Below are positions 7,654-13,237 of a DNA stretch of 13,237 bases, one piece after another (position 1 is the stretch's first letter; each line of letters opens with the position of its first letter). A model generated the notes under the pieces. It did not search any database. It worked only from the letters and a program-made list of their open reading frames with translations, and was not told the origin of the DNA. The stretch comes from Nitrospira sp. UBA2083. Lineage in GTDB: Bacteria; Nitrospirota; Nitrospiria; Nitrospirales; Nitrospiraceae. The DNA lies in assembly GCA_002331625.1 (NCBI GenBank), contig DCZN01000083.1, positions 109,802 through 123,038 on the forward strand, in the 5' to 3' direction. The translations under genes and the position numbers were made by a program.

Positions 7654-7681
7654 GTAACCTCCTCGTTGTTCGCCTTACACG

Positions 7682-8521
7682 TTACCCTTGAACGATTCGT
7701 ACCCCTGCCGGCGGGTCGTTATGAACGCTCCCTCCAGAATGTCCGCGAGCTTCCACCGTGTGGTGCACCCAATCTCCGGGATTGATCGTGCGCTTCGGGT
7801 CTTTGATCGGATCAAAGCTCTTGGAAATTTTGGCATACGAATCACACAAGGCCTCATAGTTTCGGAGTTTGTCCTCGTCTATCGGCAGACCTACTTCCTT
7901 GGCCCGTCGGAGCATCCAACAGAGGGCAATGTTGGAAAGGCCTGGACATTGTCCACCTCCCACATCGGAATGAACTCCGCGGAACCACACTTCCTGAAGG
8001 CGATCGCCGAGTGTCCCACCCTTCCTCGGTGCAACCCGGGTCAGACAAAAGTTTCCGCGTCGTTCATCCAGCGCCATCGCATGATAACAATGCTTGACGT
8101 TGTCGGGGAGTGTGAGATCCCACGCAATATTCAAGTCATTTCCGGGGAGGCCGAAACAGGCGACCGTATCCCACAAGCCGAGAAATCGGACTTCAGCTCC
8201 CGCCTGTTCCTCCTGCACCTGGTTGGCAAAATGCAACGCCAGAGCCGCTCCCCGACTAAACCCAATGATGTCGACCGTTCGATCCCCCTCCGCAAAATAC
8301 TGGCGAAGCACCTCCATCGCCCGATCAATCCGGAAACGCCCGCCCACTCCACCTAGACCGCCGAGAAGCTTTCCGATAAAACCAAGACGCGTCCCAACAC
8401 CCTCCAAGTAGAACACATTCATATCAAGCGGGAGGCATTTGCAAAATGCCAGGACGTTCGTCTCCTTCGCTTCATCAGCTTCATCGGCATTCCACGTTCC
8501 ATCAAACGCATACAGTGCCAT
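7682..8521 (-). CDS. Stand-alone DUF2235 (Tle1-like) alpha/beta hydrolase
   Basis: A 279-residue protein belonging to the DUF2235 family, the catalytic fold of type VI secretion lipase effectors such as Tle1. Visible marks are F-D-G-T-W at 6-10, the nucleophile elbow G-F-S89-R-G-A, G-L-W-D118-T-V and W-F-R-G-V-H184-S-D-V-G-G-G, giving a Ser89-Asp118-His184 triad. Family members cleave phospholipids or other esters. It has no signal peptide, no membrane helix and none of the extra domains of full-length Tle1, so it is a bare catalytic domain in the cytoplasm. AAAGGAGGG lies 7 bases before the ATG. It sits 91 bases downstream of the STAND-FGE gene on the same strand, with no type VI gene in view, so a role as a second effector of that module is possible but inferred. 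Confidence 0.9.
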   Translation of the reverse strand: MALYAFDGTWNADEADEAKETNVLAFCKCLPLDMNVFYLEGVGTRLGFIGKLLGGLGGVGGRFRIDRAMEVLRQYFAEGDRTVDIIGFSRGAALALHFANQVQEEQAGAEVRFLGLWDTVACFGLPGNDLNIAWDLTLPDNVKHCYHAMALDERRGNFCLTRVAPRKGGTLGDRLQEVWFRGVHSDVGGGQCPGLSNIALCWMLRRAKEVGLPIDEDKLRNYEALCDSYAKISKSFDPIKDPKRTINPGDWVHHTVEARGHSGGSVHNDPPAGVRIVQG

Positions 8522-8612
8522 GGTGAGTCCCTCCTTTCACAAACCCGTCCATCCCACACAACTGTTTCAGAATGCAGAACGCAAAGGAAAAAGAACAAAG
8601 GACACAAGGTTA

Positions 8613-10769
8613 TTAGTCGATCTCCTGGGCAAGACGGAAGCCGATGTCGGAGTTCCGGAAGTGGGCAACTCCCCTGAACCGGATCGAAGTACGCAGGCTG
8701 TCTGGAATGACGTTCCAGGAACCGCCACGGATCACGCGCCCGGCACAGTCCATTCCGTTGGTCCCTAACCAGGCCGAGCCATCAGCTGGGGCACCTCTGT
8801 AATCCTCGTGCCAGCAATCTTCCACCCATTCCCACACATTACCAGCCGTATCATAGAGGCCAAACTTGTTGGGTAGGAAGAAGCCCACCGGGGCCGTCTG
8901 CTTATTATCCCATTCACTGCGGCACCCATCACAATTAGCCTGATTCTTCCCGATCTCGCCCCCCCACCAATAGAGCGTAGTGGTCCCCGCCCGTGCCGCA
9001 TATTCCCACTCGGCTTCGGTAGGCAACCGGTAACGCTTGCGGCTCTTCATGGATAACCACTTCGCGTACTCCTTCGCATCTTTCCAAGAAACATTAATCA
9101 CGGGCCGCTTGCCACGACCCCATCCACTGTCACCTGGTAATGACCGTCCGGTCTCAGCCGCAAATTGATCATATTCTTCAAAGGTAACTTCGTACCGGCC
9201 CATCTTGAAGGCCCGGTTGATGGTCACCAAGCGAACCGGTAGTTCATCTGTATATGAAACGTAAACATCGCCCATGCGAAAGAGTCCAGCTGGCGCGTCA
9301 ACCATCACCGGCTCCAGGAGGCCCCCCTTTCCAAGTACGGTTAAGATCGTTTGCTTGTACGCCTCCATAGAACTCTCTGCCACTTGACGTTCTTGCTCAG
9401 CATGTTTGCTCTCTCTAACTGACCACAATCCCATCCCAACGACCAGTACACTCACCGCAAGAAGCGCGATCTTGATGCCTCTCTCACGCACTCGGCGACG
9501 CTTCATGACCGGCCCGATCAGGCTGTCATGGCTCAGTTCATAGTAAAAGCCTTCCAAGGCAGGACGGATTTCTTTCCGCAGCAATCGCGTCTCCGTCAAT
9601 GTCTCCAGGCTCGACCCATGCATGTGGTACTGTTGCTGGATCTGCCCTTCTTCCATGCTGACCCGATGGCCGGTCTGGCTGAGCAGGCCTCGTTCGCACA
9701 ACCGACGTGCCTGTCCACGCTGCCATGACAACGGCCAGCCAGGGAGTCTTCCAACTGCTCGGCGATAGAAATCTTGCAGTAGACCTTCCATCACCGCACG
9801 CCCGCTCAAAATATGTTCATCGACCTCCAGCACTCCCTGCACCTGGCCCTGGCGCTCCGCCACTTGTTGCTCCACATACTGGCAAATGATCTGCAATTGG
9901 AATGGTTCCACTTCCCCTTGACGATTCACTAAGAATTCCATCATGGCGTTGAGCGTGGCATCTTTATAGACAAAGGGCCGTGTCGCGAACACCTCAAAAA
10001 CATCCACCATCGCCGGTTTGATGATCGCCTGACAGGCCATCTCCCGGGTCAAGGAACTCAGCCGAAAACGCCGTTCAAAAAGGCTTGGCACTGTCGACAC
10101 GAGTTGCTCCAACGCTCCGACATATTCCTCACGAAGACTTAGGATGATTCTCACATCGGGTGGAGTCTCAGTGTAGGGGGCCCGTTCACCAAGACGAATT
10201 GTCTGCCGGATCCTTGTGGGCAACCCAGGGGACGCAAGTTCACCCAGTGCTGCCGCCAAGGCTGTGCGGACGTCTTCCGTCTGAAGGGTAAAGATTTCCT
10301 CGAACTGATCCAACACCAGCACGGGAGTCCATAACACCTCCCCCTTCCACAAATCGGTCGACTTCAACACTTCCCAAAGGTTCCCAGACTTTGGCTGATC
10401 AAACTCGATCCCCTGTGCCCGGCAGGTGTCTGCCAAGGCCCGAAGCACCACGGCCACCGGGTCTATCCTTGGCTGATTAAAACGTACCGGCACTGGCAAG
10501 AGGGCGTGATCACGAAGACGAGGATACAGACCTGCCTGGAGCAACGAGGTTTTGCCTAAACCCGATTTCCCAAACAATACCAGCAAGCGGCTAGCCCGAA
10601 CCCGATGCAGCAGCTCTTCCTTTTCCTGATCGCGTCCAAAAAATAGACCCCCATCCACCTGATCGTCTGCAAAAGACCTAGGCCCTGGATATCGGCTATG
10701 CGAATGGGGTCTATCCGATTGCCGCGCATCAGATGGTAAAATCGTTTGTGCTGTCCCCGAGTCATTCAT
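8613..10769 (-). CDS. STAND NTPase - membrane helix - FGE/SUMF1-like protein
   Basis: 718 residues from ATG 10769; numbering is from there. The N-terminal motif Y-P-G-P-R-S-F (27-33) with L-F-F-G-R (42-46) is typical of STAND signalling NTPases. Walker A is G-K-S-G-L-G-K-T-S (67-75) and Walker B is V-L-V-L-D154-Q-F-E-E. A sensor-like helical arm follows to about 420. R-R-R then precedes one membrane helix (about 433-450), so the C-terminus may lie outside the cytoplasm. Residues about 490-716 are an FGE/SUMF1-type domain: R-L-P-T-E-A-E-W-E-Y-A, G-L-Y-D-T-A-G-N-V-W-E-W, R-V-I-R-G-G-S-W and D-I-G-F-R-L. The two catalytic FGE cysteines after R-G-G-S are Val and Leu, so it probably binds ligand rather than oxidising cysteine. 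The ATG overlaps the SIR2-TIR stop as ATGA; the TTG at 10811 is unlikely. Two TAA stops end it in tandem. Confidence 0.9.
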   Translation of the reverse strand: MNDSGTAQTILPSDARQSDRPHSHSRYPGPRSFADDQVDGGLFFGRDQEKEELLHRVRASRLLVLFGKSGLGKTSLLQAGLYPRLRDHALLPVPVRFNQPRIDPVAVVLRALADTCRAQGIEFDQPKSGNLWEVLKSTDLWKGEVLWTPVLVLDQFEEIFTLQTEDVRTALAAALGELASPGLPTRIRQTIRLGERAPYTETPPDVRIILSLREEYVGALEQLVSTVPSLFERRFRLSSLTREMACQAIIKPAMVDVFEVFATRPFVYKDATLNAMMEFLVNRQGEVEPFQLQIICQYVEQQVAERQGQVQGVLEVDEHILSGRAVMEGLLQDFYRRAVGRLPGWPLSWQRGQARRLCERGLLSQTGHRVSMEEGQIQQQYHMHGSSLETLTETRLLRKEIRPALEGFYYELSHDSLIGPVMKRRRVRERGIKIALLAVSVLVVGMGLWSVRESKHAEQERQVAESSMEAYKQTILTVLGKGGLLEPVMVDAPAGLFRMGDVYVSYTDELPVRLVTINRAFKMGRYEVTFEEYDQFAAETGRSLPGDSGWGRGKRPVINVSWKDAKEYAKWLSMKSRKRYRLPTEAEWEYAARAGTTTLYWWGGEIGKNQANCDGCRSEWDNKQTAPVGFFLPNKFGLYDTAGNVWEWVEDCWHEDYRGAPADGSAWLGTNGMDCAGRVIRGGSWNVIPDSLRTSIRFRGVAHFRNSDIGFRLAQEID
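10766..10769 (-). other. ATGA stop/start overlap coupling SIR2-TIR and STAND-FGE genes
   Basis: The TGA of the SIR2-TIR gene (10768-10766) and the ATG of the STAND gene (10769-10767) share bases on the minus strand. A GAGG lies 11 bases before the ATG, so translation of the second gene probably depends on the first. Confidence 0.8.
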
Positions 10770-12088
10770 GATGTAGGAATCCTCTGTACTCGGCTCTGAC
10801 GCCGGTTCCAATCCTGGTGAATGTCCTTGGCCAACCCTCGTATCCCCTCACCATTCGACAGATCCACCTGATGGAGATGACTGAGACGGTCAAGGCCTTT
10901 GCATGGTTGCAGGATGGCTGGAATCAGGAATCGCTCACCCTGATCGAACCAATCCTGCCGTTCCAGCGCCACTTTGACCTCCTTGTGCAGGTAACTTTCA
11001 GGTCGCTGCAACATCTGCGGTGTTTGCAGCACGAGCACATAATCCACTTGTTTCTGGATCACTCGCTCAATCCGACGATCCCAATCGTCTCCACCACGCA
11101 AATCTTGACGATCTCGCCAGCTATCGATGCCCAAGGTATGGAGCTGTCGCTCAATATCCATCACTCGATCGCGGTCACGGCTGTCATGACAAAGAAACAC
11201 CTTGGGTGTACCAGCGGGAAGTTCTGGCAATACAGGCTTAGCCGCTTGTGCCTCATAGCGTCGGCGCAGTTCCGAGGCGAACTGCGCCCACGACTCCTGG
11301 CGAAATTCGATTTTATGTTCCTGTTCAAAAAAGAGAGCGGTCTGTTGGAGACCTGGCTGCAAGAAGAAGCTGGTGGCTTCGATCGCTAAAGAGCGATTGC
11401 GATGACCAAAGGCCTTTAATGCGTGAAGTAGCACACGCGTATGCCAGCCTTGAAAGCCAAAGCCGAGAAACAAGAAGGACGTTTGTGGGTCAGCCAATTG
11501 TCCCGCGAGAAAAGAAGGAAACGGTGGCGCATTCCGCACAACATTGACTAGAAACTCCAGCAGCTCTGTCTCCGTCAGGACCAGGGAGTCTAATTGCTCC
11601 AAGTGCCCAAACAGCGCATAGACTATCGGACGCATGGAATTTTCTTCAGACATAGCTGGTTGTCGATGCTTCCTAAAATGATAAAAGTCCTGAATAGGAG
11701 CCTTCCCCGCTTCGTGGAACGCCTGAGTCAGAAAACTGTCCGGTGTCGTCGTGAAGCAGAGAGTAAAGGGGAGTGCAGCGAGATCTCGATGAAAGCAGGA
11801 CGTCTGGAGGGACAGTGACGAAAAGAATTCCTGAACCTCAAATTCTAAATCATAGCGGTCGCCATCCCTCTTATGTCGGAGCTGAGCCACATGAGTTAGG
11901 TCATCATCGGCAATCGGAACTTCCCGAGGCAATGATTCAGCCAGCCTCTTGGCGAGCTGTCGAGATACTGGGAGACCGTTGGCCCCGTAATCCTCGAACA
12001 CAATGTCTGGCCCCGTTACGAGAATACAACTCCCCCGGTGAATGGCTTCGAGCACTCGGTACCAATCACGCTCACTCAAGCTCTCCAT
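10766..12088 (-). CDS. SIR2-like and TIR domain fusion protein, putative NAD-cleaving effector
   Basis: This 440-residue protein joins two NAD-handling folds. Residues about 1-275 read as a defence-type SIR2 domain: I-L-V-T-G-P-D near 22-28, G-L-P-V-S-R-Q-L at 38-45, C-F-T-T-T-P-D at 111-117, S-L-V-L-T-E at 168-173 and F-L-F-L-G-F-G-F at 205-212. A Pro/Ala-rich linker (283-295) leads to a TIR domain (296-430) with K-V-F-L-C-H-D-S, the D-S-W-R-D-R-Q-D-L-R-G-G-D-D-W loop, and S-Y-L-H-K-E370, where the catalytic Glu of NAD-cleaving TIRs is expected. In the SIR2 part the family T-T-N is T-T-T and the usual His before F/H-G is A158, so that site looks damaged. No signal or membrane segment. Coupled by ATGA to the STAND gene, its likely regulator. 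Start ATG 12088 has only a weak AGG upstream. Confidence 0.88.
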   Translation of the reverse strand: MESLSERDWYRVLEAIHRGSCILVTGPDIVFEDYGANGLPVSRQLAKRLAESLPREVPIADDDLTHVAQLRHKRDGDRYDLEFEVQEFFSSLSLQTSCFHRDLAALPFTLCFTTTPDSFLTQAFHEAGKAPIQDFYHFRKHRQPAMSEENSMRPIVYALFGHLEQLDSLVLTETELLEFLVNVVRNAPPFPSFLAGQLADPQTSFLFLGFGFQGWHTRVLLHALKAFGHRNRSLAIEATSFFLQPGLQQTALFFEQEHKIEFRQESWAQFASELRRRYEAQAAKPVLPELPAGTPKVFLCHDSRDRDRVMDIERQLHTLGIDSWRDRQDLRGGDDWDRRIERVIQKQVDYVLVLQTPQMLQRPESYLHKEVKVALERQDWFDQGERFLIPAILQPCKGLDRLSHLHQVDLSNGEGIRGLAKDIHQDWNRRQSRVQRIPTS

Positions 12089-12177
12089 CTGCGCCTATTT
12101 GTCCTTTCCCAGCTTCATAAAGCATTTCACCGATTGCGGCACCCGGCAATTCTGGTCCTCATACATCTTTGAAAATA

Positions 12178-12214
12178 CCTCATGAGGATGGAGACTCCTT
12201 ACTGACCCCTGGGG
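12178..12214. promoter_or_regulatory. Cluster of three small palindromes, possible operator
   Basis: Within 37 bases lie CCTCATGAGG (12178-12187), GGAGACTCC (12190-12198) and CCCCTGGGG (12206-12214), each a perfect palindrome, the last two with a single central base. They fall between the candidate promoter and the SIR2-TIR start, where a repressor or RNA structure could act. Short palindromes arise by chance; the clustering is the only support. Confidence 0.3.
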
Positions 12215-12232
12215 ACCGATACGTAGGGGCGC

Positions 12233-12260
12233 ATTTTACCTATTCACCCAATTAAGGCAA
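12233..12260 (-). promoter_or_regulatory. Candidate promoter for the SIR2-TIR operon
   Basis: The minus strand reads TTGCCT (12260-12255, four of six matches to the -35), a 16-base spacer and TAAAAT (12238-12233, five of six matches to the -10). Initiation near 12226 would give a leader of about 138 bases. Confidence 0.35.
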
Positions 12261-12262
12261 CC

Positions 12263-12316
12263 CTTCGATCGACTCAGGACAGGGCCTTTGACTGGCCTGC
12301 TCTGAACTGATCGAAG
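12263..12316. repeat. Imperfect hairpin, dispersed-repeat-like
   Basis: CTTCGATC at 12263-12270 pairs with GATCGAAG at 12309-12316. The inner arms pair less perfectly (CAGG and GGCC segments) around a TTTGACT loop. The CTTCGA...CTCAGGAC wording resembles short palindromic intergenic repeats found in many genomes. It could also end transcription, but there is no T-run on either side. Confidence 0.45.
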
Positions 12317-12317
12317 A

Positions 12318-12346
12318 GTTCATGCTTCAACAGGTTGAGCATGAAC
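12318..12346. repeat. Near-perfect hairpin, dispersed-repeat-like
   Basis: GTTCATGCTTCAAC and GTTGAGCATGAAC pair along 13 base pairs with one bulged T and an AG turn. It sits one base from the hairpin to its left and touches a third one to its right (12346-12367). Confidence 0.55.
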
Positions 12347-12367
12347 GGAGATCCGAACAATTCTCCG
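12346..12367. repeat. Third small hairpin of the row
   Basis: CGGAGA at 12346-12351 pairs perfectly with TCTCCG at 12362-12367 around a 10-base loop. It shares its first base with the previous hairpin. Confidence 0.4.
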
Positions 12368-12370
12368 TCG

Positions 12371-12399
12371 TTGAACCGTCCACCAAGTGTTGCTACCAT
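12371..12399 (+). promoter_or_regulatory. Candidate promoter for the uvrA-like gene
   Basis: TTGAAC (12371-12376, four of six matches), a 17-base spacer and TACCAT (12394-12399, four of six matches). Predicted initiation near 12406 gives a leader of about 24 bases. I saw no LexA-type box, though a box of an unfamiliar lineage could be missed. Confidence 0.35.
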
Positions 12400-12429
12400 G
12401 ATCGGTCGTTCTCTCTCTGAAAGATTGCT

Positions 12430-13237
12430 ATGCCAACCCCTCTTAGCCCCAAGCCCTCACCCGATCACCTCATTATCGAGGGTGCTCGGCAGAATAACCT
12501 CAAGAACGTCTCGCTGCAGATTCCTCATAATCAGGTCACAGCCATTACCGGTGTGTCTGGGTCCGGCAAATCCTCGCTGGCTTTCGACACGATCTTTGCC
12601 GAAGGCCAATGGCGGTATGTCGAATCGCTCTCGACTTACGCCCGCATGTTCCTCGACAAGGTGGCTCGCCCGGATGTCGATCGCCTAATCAATGTCCGGC
12701 CGGCCATCGCCATTGAGCAGAAGAATCAAGTGCGCACGTCCCGCTCGACGGTCGGTACGACGACCGAGATCGCCGATCTGCTGCGCCTCCTCTTTGCCAA
12801 GATCGGCAAACCGACTTGTCCTGATTGCAAGCAAGCAGGCCGTTCGTTCCAACCAGACACCGTCGCAGACGATCTGCTCACGCGATGGTCTGGTGCCAGA
12901 GCCATGATCCTGTTCCCCATCGCCACTCCCAAACCCAAAGAAGAGACTGCATTTGTCCAGTCACTGCTCATGCGTGGATTCACCAGGCTCAGGACGCAGG
13001 ACGATGTGATTGACCTGCACGAGTCAGAGCAGGTGAAGCTCCATAAGTCTCAATCTCTTCAGGTCGTCCTGGATCGTCTTGTCATCCGCGAAGACAACCG
13101 CACTCGACTAATCGAAGCTGTGGAAACAGCATTTCACGAAGGCGAAGGCCGCTGTTCGGTCGACATCATCGACCATGGGCGACAATCGTACAGCACACAG
13201 TTTCTCTGCCAGGGATGCGGACGGACTTTCGAGCCTC
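12430..13237 (+). CDS. uvrA: UvrA-family excinuclease ATPase, N-terminal part (runs off the right edge)
   Basis: The first 269 codons of a UvrA-type protein, the DNA-damage-recognition ATPase of nucleotide excision repair. Visible are N-N-L-K-N-V at 22-27, Walker A G-V-S-G-S-G-K-S-S (41-49), L-A-F-D-T-I-F-A-E-G-Q-W-R-Y (50-63), P-A-I-A-I-E-Q97-K with the Q-loop, R-S-T-V-G-T-T-T-E-I at 105-114, C130-P-D-C133, and C260-Q-G-C263, the first pair of the zinc module. Two details differ from E. coli UvrA: the Y-A-R-M-F-L-D-K-V segment before the P-D-V-D motif, and N-Q-V-R-T-S-R in place of the usual region after E-Q-K. It may be a UvrA paralogue or the long duplicated form rather than the standard gene. 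The ATG has only a weak GAAAG upstream. Confidence 0.9.
   Translation, partial: MPTPLSPKPSPDHLIIEGARQNNLKNVSLQIPHNQVTAITGVSGSGKSSLAFDTIFAEGQWRYVESLSTYARMFLDKVARPDVDRLINVRPAIAIEQKNQVRTSRSTVGTTTEIADLLRLLFAKIGKPTCPDCKQAGRSFQPDTVADDLLTRWSGARAMILFPIATPKPKEETAFVQSLLMRGFTRLRTQDDVIDLHESEQVKLHKSQSLQVVLDRLVIREDNRTRLIEAVETAFHEGEGRCSVDIIDHGRQSYSTQFLCQGCGRTFEP

Larger units (their letters stand above)
12089..12429. other. 341-base intergenic region between the SIR2-TIR gene and the uvrA-like gene
   Basis: No coding region was found here. It holds candidate promoters for both flanking divergent genes, three short palindromes (12178-12214) in the presumed leader of the SIR2-TIR transcript, and three adjacent hairpins (12263-12367) of the kind seen in dispersed intergenic repeats. 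A plus-strand frame crossing the right part is a shadow of the uvrA-like gene. Confidence 0.6.

Noticed and set aside
7688..8356. Plus-strand frame of 222 codons opposite the DUF2235 gene
   Set aside because: The minus-strand frame shows an intact catalytic triad and a strong ribosome site; the plus frame is its shadow.
7682..8521. Calling the DUF2235 gene a type VI secretion effector
   Set aside because: No VgrG, PAAR, adaptor or immunity gene is present and the protein lacks the extra domains of Tle1.
10770..10811. TTG start adding 14 residues to the STAND protein
   Set aside because: It would overlap the SIR2-TIR gene by 46 bases; ATG 10769 gives a standard ATGA overlap.
10817..11389. 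Plus-strand frame of 190 codons inside the SIR2-TIR gene
   Set aside because: It lies wholly antisense to a gene with clear TIR and SIR2 motifs and has no Shine-Dalgarno or recognisable motif of its own.
8613..12088. Calling the module Thoeris or an Avs system
   Set aside because: Thoeris has TIR and SIR2 on separate proteins and no STAND-FGE partner; Avs proteins fuse effector and STAND on one chain with a long repeat sensor. Neither layout matches.
1..13237. Mobile element, integrase, tRNA or CRISPR near the cassette
   Set aside because: None was recognised on either strand; transfer of the cassette is suggested only by gene content and flanking hairpins.

Overview
The window looks like a chromosomal stretch of a moderately GC-rich Gram-negative bacterium. 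An orphan TolC-type outer-membrane protein and several exported proteins support an outer membrane. Gene style and protein wording recall Nitrospira (Nitrospirota), but this is an impression: there is no rRNA or other taxonomic marker here.

Layout. Bases 1-18 hold the first six codons of a minus-strand gene behind a perfect Shine-Dalgarno. A minus-strand pair follows (269-1329): a small charged coiled-coil protein and an exported LamG-like protein whose frames overlap by one base. A divergent intergenic region with a palindrome leads to an exported M28 zinc aminopeptidase (1464-3068). A short exported proline-rich protein (minus, about 3101-3565) and a TolC-family protein (plus, 3618-5183) diverge from one overlapping promoter region. 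A plus-strand run follows tolC: a CPBP-like membrane protein with most catalytic residues missing, an RNase Z-like metallo-beta-lactamase-fold protein, and a four-helix membrane protein.

The most interesting part is the minus-strand run from 12088 down to 7333. Its first two genes share an ATGA overlap. The first encodes a SIR2-like domain fused to a TIR domain. The second encodes a STAND-type P-loop NTPase, one membrane helix and a C-terminal formylglycine-generating-enzyme-like (SUMF1/FGE) domain that lacks the FGE cysteines. Then come a stand-alone DUF2235 (Tle1-like) alpha/beta hydrolase with an intact Ser-Asp-His set and a YbjQ-family protein. I read the first two genes as a biological conflict (anti-phage or self/non-self) module: the STAND protein senses and the TIR protein degrades or cyclises NAD. 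The hydrolase is a possible second, membrane-attacking arm. That assembled function is inference; the domains and the gene overlap are directly visible.

The cassette is separated from a truncated uvrA-like gene (12430 to the window end) by 341 bp. That gap carries candidate promoters in both directions, three small palindromes and a row of hairpins resembling dispersed intergenic repeats. No tRNA, rRNA, CRISPR array, transposase or integrase was seen.
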